From assembly GCF_003996965.1 (NCBI RefSeq), contig NZ_QWDM01000002.1, positions 124,001 through 188,000 on the forward strand: a stretch of 64,000 nt of DNA, in the 5' to 3' direction. The notes below the pieces were generated by a model that worked only from the letters and a program-made list of their open reading frames with translations, made no database searches and was not told where the DNA came from. The stretch comes from Flavobacterium cupreum. GTDB taxonomy: Bacteria; Bacteroidota; Bacteroidia; Flavobacteriales; Flavobacteriaceae. Positions 18,183 to 27,727 of this stretch are shown one piece after another (the first letter of the stretch is position 1; every line of letters starts with the position of its first letter). Made by a program: the position numbers and the translations under genes.

Positions 18183-19496
18183 TTATTTCCTTCTCTTCAA
18201 AATCAAAAACAAAGGATAAGATATCAAGGTAATCACTACTATAATTCCGAAACCTTTAGGATCACTGTAAACAAAACCCACCAGAAGCGCAAGTGAAACA
18301 ATAATAGCTAAAATAGTCAGCCAGGGATGGAATTTCGAACGATAAGGTCTTGGTAAATCAGGTTCTGATGTTCTTAATTTTAAAAGCGAGAAATAAGCCA
18401 GTCCCCAGACGATAACAGAGGTAAAGGCCGCAAATGAAAACAGCACTTCAAACGAACCGATACAAATTAAGAACAAACTGAATAAGGATGACACTAACAA
18501 AGCAATAATGGGGGTACCGCCTTTGTTGACTTTTGTTCCTTTTTCGATGAAAAATCCGTCTCTGCTTAATCCGAATAAGATTCTTGGCGGAATCATCATA
18601 AAAGCGTTCAAAATACTAATCAGTGAAAAGATAGAAATTACGATAACGATCGCAGCTCCGTTTTTTCCAAAAATAATGCTGGCCACTTCGGCAGCGGCCA
18701 AATTAGATTTTGCGATCGTTTCCAGAGATAAAACATGGAAAAAAGCAAGGTTCAGCAGCACATAAATTGCAATTACCAGTAAAACCCCGCTGTACAAAGA
18801 ACGCGGAATATTTTTACCCGGATCATCATTTTCCTCTGCAAAAAAGCAAACGCTGTTCCAGCCATTATAAGTTCCGATGATTAACTGAAGCGATTTGAAA
18901 ATTCCAAATAATAAACCAATCTGAAAGAAAGAATTGTCCTTTTCTATAACAGGTACTTTCACGCCCGAATACATAAAACAGGCTACCACCAGACAGACAA
19001 AACAAATTACTTTTAGAAAACTCGTTATTTGCTGAAAGGCGCTTCCGTTTTTTACACCGCTTAAGTGTAATAATACAAAAGCCACTAATAACGAAATAGC
19101 AATCACGCTCGAATAATTTCCCAAAAACGGAAACAAAATAATAATATATTCGCTGATGACAATACAATAAAAGGCAGGCGGAATGGCATTGGTAATATAA
19201 TCAAACCAGCCTGATAAGAAACCGGCATAATCGCCAAAAGCTCTTTTGATATAGTTGTAAGATCCTCCGGCTTTCGGAAGCATAGTCGCCAGTTCGGCAT
19301 ACGAGTTGGCACCTATTAAAACGAACAAACCGCCAAAAAGCCAGGAAGCAATAATCAGCCAGTAATTATCTAATAATCCCGCAATCGTGCCCGGAGTTCG
19401 TAAAATCCCAACTCCGATGGTACCTCCGATTAATACAGCAATATTAAAACTTAGGCCAAGGGTTTTTTTGAGTTGGTTCTTTTTGGAATCTGACAT
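18183..19496 (-). CDS. APC-family amino acid permease
   Basis: 437 aa with 12 predicted membrane spans. The first helix carries the family glycine motif (IGGTIGVGILRTPG, about residues 21-34). Helix 6-region FAEENDDPGKNIPRS is typical of the APC superfamily (PF13520-like). Likely a proton-coupled amino acid importer or exchanger in the inner membrane; substrate cannot be told. Monocistronic, with its own -7 box. Confidence 0.9.
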   Translation of the reverse strand: MSDSKKNQLKKTLGLSFNIAVLIGGTIGVGILRTPGTIAGLLDNYWLIIASWLFGGLFVLIGANSYAELATMLPKAGGSYNYIKRAFGDYAGFLSGWFDYITNAIPPAFYCIVISEYIIILFPFLGNYSSVIAISLLVAFVLLHLSGVKNGSAFQQITSFLKVICFVCLVVACFMYSGVKVPVIEKDNSFFQIGLLFGIFKSLQLIIGTYNGWNSVCFFAEENDDPGKNIPRSLYSGVLLVIAIYVLLNLAFFHVLSLETIAKSNLAAAEVASIIFGKNGAAIVIVISIFSLISILNAFMMIPPRILFGLSRDGFFIEKGTKVNKGGTPIIALLVSSLFSLFLICIGSFEVLFSFAAFTSVIVWGLAYFSLLKLRTSEPDLPRPYRSKFHPWLTILAIIVSLALLVGFVYSDPKGFGIIVVITLISYPLFLILKRRK

Positions 19497-19524
19497 GTTA
19501 AAGGTTTTGTTATGATTTGATGGG

Positions 19525-19532
19525 CAAAAGTA
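19525..19532 (-). promoter_or_regulatory. -7 promoter box for the permease gene
   Basis: Reads TACTTTTG on the minus strand, 28 bp before the ATG; -33 element not evident. Confidence 0.45.
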
Positions 19533-19566
19533 AATATAATTAAAACACTTTCTTTTGTTAAAAGCA

Positions 19567-19598
19567 AAAACCTCATCTGTTACTAAATGAGGTTTTGT
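19567..19598. terminator. terminator of the siderophore-receptor gene
   Basis: AAAACCTCAT (19567-19576) pairs with ATGAGGTTTT (19587-19596). It lies 30 bp after the stop of the minus-strand receptor gene. Confidence 0.8.
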
Positions 19599-19625
19599 AT
19601 GCTGAAAATAATTGAATTCAGATTT

Positions 19626-21941
19626 TTAGAATTTATAACGAAGACTTGTCAAAATCTGACGAGGCGCTATCGGATTCACACTGTAATTTTCGTGCACGGT
19701 ATAGTTTAATTCGTTTGTAATATTGGACAATTTGCACAGGATAGAAAATCTTCTCCATTCATAACCCGCAGAAACATCAATTGTAGTATAGCCTTCTAAT
19801 GGGATATCACGATCTCTGATGGTTACAATGTAAGCCGGATCCGGTTTTGGAATGGCAGGTGTTGGTTTAACGGCTGTCCATTGGTAATCATCATTCCATC
19901 CGCCTAAACGGTCACCGATATAATTGCCTATTGCGCCAAAAGTTATCCCTTTTAACATTCCTTCGGGTACTTTGTAGAAGAAACTAAGATTTGCTGTGTT
20001 TCTTGGTGTTCTTGCTACGCGATCCCCTTCAACAAAACTTCCGTTAGTGCCTGAAGTATTGGTATAACGCATATCGTTGTAGCTATACCCCGCACTTACT
20101 GCTAATCCGTCTAAAGGTTTTGCAGTAACATCAATTTCAATACCTTTACTTTTTGTGCTTCCGCCTAATATTTTTAAAGTAGTATCAGTATTTAAACTTC
20201 CGTCTGCTTTGTTAGGGGCTGTTTGTGCTAAATTACTGTTCGTAATCTGGTAAACCGTTACATTCGCACTTAATAATCCGTTTAAGAAATCGGTTTTGAT
20301 ACCAGCTTCGTATTGGTCAATGATAGACGACTCTATAGGCTGTAAATCGACAGTTGTTCCGGTGTTTGGTGTAAAGGAACTTGAATAACTACCAAATAAT
20401 GAGATTTCTTTTATTGACTGGAAGATCAATCCAACTTTTGGAGAAAAAGCGTTGTCCAGTTTTTTAGCACCAACAACAGGAGTTGTTTTTTCCGGTGCTG
20501 TCGTTTGAACTCCGGCAGTCAGTATTTCTTTATACGTAGTTACTTCTGCTTCCTGCCAGGACCAACGGATACCTGCCAGCACTTTTAATTTTTCGGTAAT
20601 CGAAATTAAATCCTGGAAATAGACCCCAAAACGATTGGTTTCTGTTTTTGCAATCTGCGTAGCGCGGGCATTAGGAATATCATTTCTTTGTGTCGAAGGA
20701 TCGAAATCGTAAAGATTGATTTTATCGTAAATGCTTGGATCATATGTTTTTGGAGATCCGTCAGGATTTGTGGCAGTTACCAGAAACTTTTCATTAAAAG
20801 CATAGGTATAAGCCGTTGCAAACGAATTTTCCCAATCTGCTCCTGTGAAGATCTGATGTTTAACCGCTCCTGTATTAAAGGTTCCCTGCAAGCTTAACTG
20901 GTCTCCCAATATTTGCTCTAAGTTTTTATTTTGAGTCAACCCCCTGTTCCAGTCGCCATTTTCTGTAACAGTCGATAATTGGGCTGTTGATTTTTGAGTT
21001 CTGTCGTAAGTCTGGAAAGAACTATTGAAATTAAGTTTCCAGTTTTTATTGAAATCATGGTTTAGTAATGCAGAAGCACTGGCCGACTTGGTATTTCCAT
21101 TAGACCAAAGAGATCCGAAAAATTCACTGCGCGGAATATCCAGGATTTTTTTTCCGACAATTCCCGTTCCGAAATCAGGAGTCCAGTCTGCAGTCAGGTA
21201 ATCTCCCTGAACGTTAATTTGCGTTTTAGGGCTTACGGCAAAAAGCAAGGAAGGATTCACGTACAAACGCTCATTTTTCACCACATCCCTGAAACTTTCT
21301 GAGTTTTCATAAGAACCGTTTATTCTAAAAGCAATAGATTTACTAAGTGGCCCGTAAAAATCAAAAGAAGGTTTGTAGAAAGCATAACTTCCCATTTGCA
21401 TCGCAATCTCACCGCCTTTTTTAAATGATGGCGTTTTGGTTACCAGATTTAAAATTCCGCCCGGTGCCACATTTCCGAATAATAACGCAGAACCTCCTTT
21501 TAGAAATTCCACTTTTTCCAAGCCGGAAACATCAGGAATAGAACCGGCATTATAACGAAAACCATTTTTAAACATATTGTTGGCAGACATGTCATATCCT
21601 CTCGAGAAAAAAGATTCCTGAGCTCCGCCACGGGCAGAACCTACGTAAACACCATTGGCATTTTTGATAACTTCACTTAAACGAATCGCTTGCTGCTGCT
21701 CGATTACATCAGATCCGATCACTTGTATGCTTTGCGGATTGTCCATTGGTTTTAAACCCGAACGAACCGCTGTGACAGGTTTAGGTTCCCTGTTGGTCGT
21801 AATCAATACTTCATTAAGGATTTCCCCTTTTTTATTTTTTACGGTATCATGGATAGCAGAGCCCCCATCATTGCTGGTATACTGCTGACTGTAGGCAGCA
21901 AGGCTTATAATTGAAAATGTGAAAAGTAAAATATATTTCAT
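19626..21941 (-). CDS. TonB-dependent siderophore receptor
   Basis: 771 aa outer-membrane receptor. Signal peptide (about 18 residues), no N-terminal carboxypeptidase-like domain, then a plug beginning near NPQSIQVIGSDVIEQQQAI and containing GSALLFGNVAPGGILNLVTK, followed by a 22-strand barrel ending in aromatic F (SLRYKF). The pattern resembles FhuA/FpvA-type ferrisiderophore receptors (TIGR01783-like). It would import an iron chelate using TonB-ExbBD energy. It forms an uptake locus with the DUF4198 gene and a second receptor on the same strand. Confidence 0.92.
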   Translation of the reverse strand: MKYILLFTFSIISLAAYSQQYTSNDGGSAIHDTVKNKKGEILNEVLITTNREPKPVTAVRSGLKPMDNPQSIQVIGSDVIEQQQAIRLSEVIKNANGVYVGSARGGAQESFFSRGYDMSANNMFKNGFRYNAGSIPDVSGLEKVEFLKGGSALLFGNVAPGGILNLVTKTPSFKKGGEIAMQMGSYAFYKPSFDFYGPLSKSIAFRINGSYENSESFRDVVKNERLYVNPSLLFAVSPKTQINVQGDYLTADWTPDFGTGIVGKKILDIPRSEFFGSLWSNGNTKSASASALLNHDFNKNWKLNFNSSFQTYDRTQKSTAQLSTVTENGDWNRGLTQNKNLEQILGDQLSLQGTFNTGAVKHQIFTGADWENSFATAYTYAFNEKFLVTATNPDGSPKTYDPSIYDKINLYDFDPSTQRNDIPNARATQIAKTETNRFGVYFQDLISITEKLKVLAGIRWSWQEAEVTTYKEILTAGVQTTAPEKTTPVVGAKKLDNAFSPKVGLIFQSIKEISLFGSYSSSFTPNTGTTVDLQPIESSIIDQYEAGIKTDFLNGLLSANVTVYQITNSNLAQTAPNKADGSLNTDTTLKILGGSTKSKGIEIDVTAKPLDGLAVSAGYSYNDMRYTNTSGTNGSFVEGDRVARTPRNTANLSFFYKVPEGMLKGITFGAIGNYIGDRLGGWNDDYQWTAVKPTPAIPKPDPAYIVTIRDRDIPLEGYTTIDVSAGYEWRRFSILCKLSNITNELNYTVHENYSVNPIAPRQILTSLRYKF

Positions 21942-21976
21942 ACTGTCTTATTTGGAATAAATAAAAATAATTTCCG

Positions 21977-21984
21977 CAAAAGTA
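21977..21984 (-). promoter_or_regulatory. -7 promoter box for the siderophore-receptor gene
   Basis: Reads TACTTTTG on the minus strand about 36 bp before the start codon. I see no clear Fur-box palindrome. Confidence 0.45.
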
Positions 21985-22101
21985 ACCCTGACTTCAGGTG
22001 ATTGAAATTTATTTGTCTTAAGGTTGTCTTAAGATTAGCTTAAGAAAAGCTAAAGATTGCTACTGCTTTTTAGCAACTTAAAGTAAATGAGTTATTTATA
22101 A

Positions 22102-22136
22102 AAAACGGGACCTATTTTTCAATAAGTCCCGTTTTC
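22102..22136. terminator. terminator of the DUF4198 gene
   Basis: AAAACGGGAC (22102-22111) and GTCCCGTTTT (22126-22135) form a stem extended by TATT/AATA; positioned 29 bp after the DUF4198 stop on the minus strand. Confidence 0.85.
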
Positions 22137-22164
22137 AGTAAGAGGAAGGTATTTTTTAAAATTT

Positions 22165-22890
22165 TTACTTAACCGTAATTTGGTAAGTAGCCATTTTCCA
22201 GATTTCATCATATTTTTTTCCGTTATGTTCGCCGGCAGATTTTTCAGTATGAGCATATTCAACCATATAATTACCGGACCAGATTGGTGTAAAAGAAAAT
22301 AAACCTTTATCGTCTGTCCATAATTCTTTTTCCCAGCCGTTCGGAGCAATTACCTTAATTTTTGTTGCTTTTGCAGAAGCACCGTCATATAAAGCAAATC
22401 CGGATATTTTATCATTCTTTTTGGCTACATCAGCATTCTCAGAAAACACGCCGATTTGGTTTTTATTGGCCGTGGCGTAATTTCCGGCGGTTTTGTTTCC
22501 AACCACTACAGTGGCACTCGAGTTGTAATCTAATTTCATTGTTCCGTAAACTTCACCCACCGTATGGTGCATCACAATCGTATACACCCCATCTTCATCC
22601 GGTGTAAAGAAGGCCTGGTATTTATTGTCGAGGGCTTTTGCAGTAAGCCTGGTTTCTTTTTTTGAAGGGCTGACTACTATTAAAGAAAAGTCTTTTAAAT
22701 CAGAAAACCATTTGTCAGCTTTTGTAATATCATTTTCAGAGAATTCTCCGAAGTACACTGAGATTTCCTGAGCTTTTCCTTTTGTTCCGGTTGCTTTAGT
22801 TTCGATCCAGAGCGCGTGGGCAAACAGTTGCGGAGAAGCAACCAACATTAAAAGTAAAAAGGTTATTGTTTTTAAAGTATTTGATTTCAT
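22165..22890 (-). CDS. DUF4198 periplasmic protein
   Basis: 241 aa; Sec signal ending LFAHA, so the mature protein begins with the characteristic H-A-L-W-I-E-T. DUF4198 (PF10670) proteins are Ig-like periplasmic proteins often next to metal transporters, including NikM/CbiN-like components. The N-terminal histidine and the C-terminal HTEKSAGEHNGK segment could bind metal. It sits between two TonB-dependent receptors, so a role in metal or chelate handling is likely but inferred. It has its own complete promoter and terminator. Confidence 0.85.
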   Translation of the reverse strand: MKSNTLKTITFLLLMLVASPQLFAHALWIETKATGTKGKAQEISVYFGEFSENDITKADKWFSDLKDFSLIVVSPSKKETRLTAKALDNKYQAFFTPDEDGVYTIVMHHTVGEVYGTMKLDYNSSATVVVGNKTAGNYATANKNQIGVFSENADVAKKNDKISGFALYDGASAKATKIKVIAPNGWEKELWTDDKGLFSFTPIWSGNYMVEYAHTEKSAGEHNGKKYDEIWKMATYQITVK

Positions 22891-22924
22891 AAGACTTAAT
22901 TAAATGAGTTATTATTTATAATTA

Positions 22925-22955
22925 CAAATGTAAAGTTTACATCTTAGTTTTACAA
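22925..22955 (-). promoter_or_regulatory. complete TTG/TAnnTTTG promoter for the DUF4198 gene
   Basis: On the minus strand: TTG (complement of 22953-22955), 20-bp spacer, TACATTTG (complement of 22925-22932), then 34 bp to the ATG. Both elements and spacing fit the Bacteroidota sigma-ABfr consensus. Confidence 0.7.
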
Positions 22956-23047
22956 TATTTATTTAGAATAATTATTAATAAGAAGATTGGAGCATTGTCT
23001 TTTAGCCTTTACTTTTAAGAAAAGAGTACAATTTAAGTACTATTTTG

Positions 23048-23213
23048 TTGTCACCCTGAGCGAAGTAGAAGGCCCTTAGGTACGGAGCTTCGACTACGCT
23101 CAGCCTGACAACTGAAAACAGATTAGAAGTAAATTAAAAAAGGAACTAATTTTTTACGATTAGTTCCTTTTGATACGCAGATCAGTCTCCCTGAGCGAAG
23201 TCGAAGGGCTGTA
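23048..23213. repeat. ctgagcgaag-type palindromic repeats and terminator
   Basis: A hairpin of CCTGAGCGAAGTAGAAG (23054-23070) with CTTCGACTACGCTCAG (23088-23103), and a half copy CCCTGAGCGAAGTCGAAGGG at 23189-23208. Between them at 23138-23171 AAAGGAACTAAT/ATTAGTTCCTTT forms the receptor-gene terminator. This repeat occurs widely between genes in flavobacteria. Confidence 0.7.
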
Positions 23214-23222
23214 AAGTTTATA

Positions 23223-25538
23223 TTAAAACTTCAATGTTAAGTTCACTAAGAAGTTTAACGGAGCCTGTGGAACCCCATAAGCATCCCAGTATTTTTGATC
23301 GGTAAGATTATTTAATTTCACCCCGACTTTCCATTTTGGCTGGTCATAAAACAAAGCGGCATTATAAAGAGAGTAGGACGGAACGAAAAAGCCCTCATCA
23401 TCAAATTTGTATTGCTTGTCAACATAATTGCCTCCAAACCCAAGTCCGAAGCCTTTTAGTACATTTTGAAACTTATAAGACAGCCAGAAGTTGACTACAT
23501 TTTCCGGAGCATTAGACGATTTCATTTCTCCGACAGCCGGATCTGAAGATTTTAACTGGTTGTCGTTGTAAGCATAGCCGGCGATAATATTTAAACCTGC
23601 CACAGGAGCTGCAATAATTTCAAAATCGAAACCTTTACTTACCTGTTTGCCATCCTGAAAACTATAGCCATCACCATCTGTTCGCAAAGCATTATCAATA
23701 TTGATGCTGTAATAACTGATGGTTGTGCTTAGTTTTTTGTCAAAAGCTTCCACTTTGATACCGCCTTCATACTGATTGGCGTAGATCGGATCTAAAATTA
23801 GCTGTGATTCATCAGGTTGCGATACCGGAGCGGCATTTTGAAAACCATTCATATAATTTCCGAATACCGAAACCTGATCTTCAATAACCTGGTAGACCAA
23901 ACCTAATTTAGGAGACAAGGCAGTTTGGTTATATCCTCCTGTTTCTCCTATCTTTTTCTGAACAAAATTGTCCAGGCGAAGACTTAACATAGCAGAAAGA
24001 CGATCTGTAAAATTAATGACATCAGAAGCATAAACACTAAAGGTATTTTCTTCCGGAACAGGATATACCACCTCCGATACTACTGCATCAACCGCTTTTC
24101 TGCTAGTAGGTTCATAAGGCTGCGTAATGTCAATATTATCCAGAATTCCTGTTGTACCATAAGTAAAAGCTGTTTTTGTAAATCTATAATTAGCACCCAG
24201 TAATAATTTGTGTTTAATGCTTCCTGTAGAAAATTCACCATTAATATTTTCCTGAAAATTGGTGTATTTGTTCACTACCGGTCCATAACGGGAAACGCTT
24301 CTGCTTACTTGTGTTGGCGAACTCCATGACGTATAATATTGATAACTGTGATCTACATCTTCGTCTACAAAAGAAAAAAGAGTAGTAGATTTCCAATTGT
24401 CGGATAATTTATATTCAGCCTGAACATACACTTTTGAAGAAGAGGTTTGGGCATCCGCATCATCGTTGAATAACGTTTTTCTGTAATCCAGTTTAATATC
24501 GTTTGGATTTGTAATTCCGGCGCCATAAGAGCGTGCATACATTGGGCGTGTATTGTTAGTATTGTAAATTTCGGTGTCAACACTGAAGGTAAGTTTGTCT
24601 GTTGCCTTGTAAATAAAGCTTGGAGCAAAAAGAAATGTTTTATTAAAACCGTAGTTCAAAAAACTATTTTCGGTACTCAGAGAGGCATTTAAGCGAAACA
24701 ATACTTTATTATCATGTGTCAGTGGCGTGTTAAGATCCAGTGCAACACGGTGGAGTCCGAAACTTCCGCCAGTGTAGGCTATTTCGGTTTTTGTTGCCTC
24801 GAAAGGTTTTTTGGTCACCAGATTCACGACACCTCCAAAAGAAGAAACCGAAGATCCGAATAAAGTTCCGGATGGTCCTTTCATGATTTCGATACGCTCC
24901 ACATTGTCAACAGAAACAGAGCTTCTTCCGGAAACCGTTTCCATTCCGTTTCTCGCATTAATGCCTGTATTGAAACCTCTGAAGGTAATTCCTAAACCTC
25001 CTGAAGGAAAAATAATCGGCACGGCGCCAGGTGCGTTTTGTACGGCACTTTTAATATCAATTGCGATTTGTTCCTTTAAAACTTCTTTCGTTATCACATT
25101 ATATACCTGCGGATTTTCCAGATTTTTTAAGGGCATGCGCGACACATAATCGGTTTTTTTGGAAATCATTTTATCATTGTTAATGATCACTTCCTTTAAC
25201 TCTTTATCCGAAACATTCAATTGTAAATTAAGCGTGGTAGTTTCACTTTCTGTCACGCTTACCTCTTGTTCCAAAGTTTCATACCCGGTCAGGGAAACCT
25301 GTAAGGTGTACGAACCGGCCTTTACTTTGCTAAATTCAAAAGCGCCGTATTCATTGGCACTGGTACCATATTTTGAGTCTTTCAGGATTAGATTTACGTC
25401 AGCTGCGGGCTTGCCGTCAGAGGTTGTGATGTTTCCTTTTATTTTTCCGTTGCTTTGCTGTCCCAGTGCTGTAAAGACTGAAAACAGCATGCTGGCCAAA
25501 AGGAAATATCTGGAATGTTGTACTGTTTTTAATTTCAT
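23223..25538 (-). CDS. TonB-dependent receptor with N-terminal carboxypeptidase-regulatory-like domain
   Basis: 771 aa. Signal peptide (about 26 residues), a carboxypeptidase-D-regulatory-like domain (KIKGNITTSDGKPAADV, about 30-115), a plug (about 120-250, GPSGTLFGSSVSSFGGVVNL), then the barrel ending NLTLKF. Siderophore-type plug wording suggests iron-chelate uptake. Same strand and locus as the DUF4198 protein and the other receptor; the two receptors are similar in length but differ at the N-terminus, so they likely take different chelates. Confidence 0.92.
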   Translation of the reverse strand: MKLKTVQHSRYFLLASMLFSVFTALGQQSNGKIKGNITTSDGKPAADVNLILKDSKYGTSANEYGAFEFSKVKAGSYTLQVSLTGYETLEQEVSVTESETTTLNLQLNVSDKELKEVIINNDKMISKKTDYVSRMPLKNLENPQVYNVITKEVLKEQIAIDIKSAVQNAPGAVPIIFPSGGLGITFRGFNTGINARNGMETVSGRSSVSVDNVERIEIMKGPSGTLFGSSVSSFGGVVNLVTKKPFEATKTEIAYTGGSFGLHRVALDLNTPLTHDNKVLFRLNASLSTENSFLNYGFNKTFLFAPSFIYKATDKLTFSVDTEIYNTNNTRPMYARSYGAGITNPNDIKLDYRKTLFNDDADAQTSSSKVYVQAEYKLSDNWKSTTLFSFVDEDVDHSYQYYTSWSSPTQVSRSVSRYGPVVNKYTNFQENINGEFSTGSIKHKLLLGANYRFTKTAFTYGTTGILDNIDITQPYEPTSRKAVDAVVSEVVYPVPEENTFSVYASDVINFTDRLSAMLSLRLDNFVQKKIGETGGYNQTALSPKLGLVYQVIEDQVSVFGNYMNGFQNAAPVSQPDESQLILDPIYANQYEGGIKVEAFDKKLSTTISYYSINIDNALRTDGDGYSFQDGKQVSKGFDFEIIAAPVAGLNIIAGYAYNDNQLKSSDPAVGEMKSSNAPENVVNFWLSYKFQNVLKGFGLGFGGNYVDKQYKFDDEGFFVPSYSLYNAALFYDQPKWKVGVKLNNLTDQKYWDAYGVPQAPLNFLVNLTLKF

Positions 25539-25590
25539 GGCGTTTAAAATTTGGTTTGTTTATAATTATTTAGATTGAATAAAAACAGTG

Positions 25591-25620
25591 CAAATGTAAA
25601 AAATAGTATTTCCTTACCAA
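25591..25620 (-). promoter_or_regulatory. complete TTG/TAnnTTTG promoter for the receptor gene
   Basis: On the minus strand: TTG (complement of 25618-25620), 19-bp spacer, TACATTTG (complement of 25591-25598). Same -7 sequence as the DUF4198 promoter. Leader about 50 nt. Confidence 0.75.
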
Positions 25621-25761
25621 ACATTATTTCATTTGATTTGAGATACTTTTTGTGATATTTTGGGTAAACTTTTTTTAAAATTTGTCAGCGGGAAGTTAAG
25701 TGGTTCATAATTATGACATTATAAAAAAGGTAAAAAGGGTAGAAATTACACTTCAAAACCT

Positions 25762-25769
25762 TAATTTTG
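25762..25769 (+). promoter_or_regulatory. -7 promoter box that sets the MFS gene start
   Basis: TAATTTTG, perfect -7 match, located inside the upstream extension of the MFS reading frame. Transcription from here starts near 25775, so translation must begin downstream, at 25793. Confidence 0.55.
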
Positions 25770-25792
25770 CGGCATTAAATGAAACCGTCCTC

Positions 25793-26953
25793 ATGATTTT
25801 ACCTTTTTTTAAAAAAATACAAAACACACCCCGAGGATTCCGTATAGCAAACACCGTATTTTTTTTCCTCTCCGGATTTGGATATTCTTCCTGGGTATCA
25901 CGCATTCCGCACATACAGGCACAGCTGCATTTATCTGAAGCTGAATTTGGCGCTGTGTTATTTGCCTTTCCGATAGGTTTAATGCTGACTATGCCGTTTA
26001 CAGGAATGTTACTCAACAAATACAGCAGTCGTTATATCATGCTGATAGGGGCAATCATGTTTAATATCGTGCTGTCTTTACCCGGTTTGGCTGCTTTTGT
26101 ATGGCAGTTGGTTCTCATCCTTCTGATTTTTGGAGCTTCCCGAAATATTTTCAATTTATCGATTAACGCACAATCCCTTGAGGTTCAGAAATTATATCCA
26201 AAATCTATCATCACCCGTTTTCATGCGGTTTGGAGTATAGCCGTTTTTTCAGGCGCAGGATTAGGGTATATCATGGTAACGCAGCATATTGCGCCGTCAC
26301 ATCATTTATTGGGAGTAAGTATTTTTATGCTGGGTCTTACGGCTTGTTTTTATCCGTTGAGTATTCATAATAATCCGGTACCGGTTAAAAAGAAGTTCTT
26401 TTCGATGCCGGAAAAAAACCTGGTCAAGTTTGCCCTGATTTGTTTTGTTTCTATGGCTTGTGAAAATACGATGTACGACTGGAGCGGTATCTATTTTGAA
26501 AATATTCTGCATGCTTCTCCAAAGTTAACGAGTGCCGCATTTGTATTTTTTGCGACCGCCGTGACTTTAGGGCGTTTGTTCGGAGACTACGGAGTGATGA
26601 AATTTGGTACGAAACGAATTCTGTTTTACAGCGGTATTTTTATCACTTTAGGATTTTCCATTTGTTTTCTTTTTCCGTATGTGTATCCCACTATTTTTGG
26701 GTATGTCTTAATCGGATTTGGGGTTTCCTGCGTGGTTCCGTTAGTGTTTAGCATTGCCGGAAGGTCATCAAAATTAAGCAGCGGTTCTGCTTTAACCTCT
26801 ATTTCCACTATTGGTTATCTTGGTTTTTTACTTGTTCCGCCAATGGTGGGATTTATATCTGAATATTTAAGTATGAAATGGGCCTTTTTAGTAATGGCGC
26901 TTTTAGGCATACTGATGATTGTAATGGTCAATAAGATCGGGGAGAAGGAGTAG
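25793..26953 (+). CDS. major facilitator superfamily transporter
   Basis: 386 aa from the ATG at 25793 (MILPFFKK); the frame is open back to 25700 but the -7 box at 25762 favours the shorter form. Twelve hydrophobic spans, beginning with RIANTVFFFLSGFGYSSWVSRIPHIQ (quoted region about residues 13-38). The pattern resembles the FucP/Bacteroidota 'MFS sugar/unknown' branch related to YbjJ. Inner-membrane transporter, substrate unknown. No sugar or drug genes adjoin it. Confidence 0.85.
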   Translation: MILPFFKKIQNTPRGFRIANTVFFFLSGFGYSSWVSRIPHIQAQLHLSEAEFGAVLFAFPIGLMLTMPFTGMLLNKYSSRYIMLIGAIMFNIVLSLPGLAAFVWQLVLILLIFGASRNIFNLSINAQSLEVQKLYPKSIITRFHAVWSIAVFSGAGLGYIMVTQHIAPSHHLLGVSIFMLGLTACFYPLSIHNNPVPVKKKFFSMPEKNLVKFALICFVSMACENTMYDWSGIYFENILHASPKLTSAAFVFFATAVTLGRLFGDYGVMKFGTKRILFYSGIFITLGFSICFLFPYVYPTIFGYVLIGFGVSCVVPLVFSIAGRSSKLSSGSALTSISTIGYLGFLLVPPMVGFISEYLSMKWAFLVMALLGILMIVMVNKIGEKE

Positions 26954-27247
26954 GTTTTTTTTAAGTTGCTGAGGGGCTAAGTTTTGTTTCTTTTTTCTGA
27001 TGGTTGAAGTTTCGATTTTTTAATCGGGTCTGAATTCAGGTTTAAAAAATTACATAAAATCGCTTCATTTTGGTATTTCTAAGTGGTGTAGCAATTCCAT
27101 AAGCCACAAATAAAATAACTTTGCGACTCTGCGACTTCGCGTGATTATAACTTTAATTTTGAGCAGTGCGAAATTTTAACGCAAAGTCGCAAAGTCGCCA
27201 AGTTTTAAAAAAGCTTCGCGACTTTGAGTGAAATTCTGATAGGTAAA
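26954..27247. repeat. gene-free spacer with gcgact/agtcgc inverted repeats
   Basis: CTTTGCGACTCTGCGACTTC (27120-27139) is complementary to later runs of GCAAAGTCGCAAAGTCGC (27181-27198) and to GCTTCGCGACTTTG near 27212. Transcribed, this would fold into a long imperfect hairpin between the convergent MFS and DUF6265 genes. No ORF of note. Confidence 0.6.
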
Positions 27248-27727
27248 TTACTTCTTCACCATAATAAATCGTTCCGTAGTCAGTTTTCCCTGCAGTTTTC
27301 CCGTAACTTCAGCAGTCAAACTATTATTAGCGCCTTTGGTGTAAGTGATTTTCTGAGGATAATCATGCTGTGGATTTTCGAAAACCAATTTAGTTTCAGT
27401 TTCGCTTGTCGAAGGAAAATCAATGGCCTTGTCATTGTTTTGCCCGTTTACTGTCGCGCTGTACGTCAGCTTTTCGCCTTTTTGAGACAAGACTATCTTT
27501 TCAAAATGCAAAGTATCTTTTCCTTTTATAAAATAAGAAGTCGCACTGAAAGTACTATCGTTTACTTTTTGCCAATTTTCTGTCAGCAAGCCGTCAGGTG
27601 ATTTGTTTTCCCAGTTCCCAATCAGCCAGTCTGCTATTTTGATTTTATCTTTTTCAACAGATTCCTTTTTCTGACACGAAAAAACAACAACTGCTAAAAG
27701 CATTAAAAGTGTAATTTTTTGAAACAT
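27248..27727 (-). CDS. DUF6265-like lipoprotein
   Basis: 159 aa. SPII signal with cysteine at about residue 18 (VVFSC). The mature domain begins DWLIGNWENKSPDG and continues with ENWQKVNDSTFSATS, typical of DUF6265 lipocalin-like beta-barrels, which often have WL-G-W near the start. The ligand is unknown. Single gene between repeat-filled spacers. Confidence 0.75.
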   Translation of the reverse strand: MFQKITLLMLLAVVVFSCQKKESVEKDKIKIADWLIGNWENKSPDGLLTENWQKVNDSTFSATSYFIKGKDTLHFEKIVLSQKGEKLTYSATVNGQNNDKAIDFPSTSETETKLVFENPQHDYPQKITYTKGANNSLTAEVTGKLQGKLTTERFIMVKK

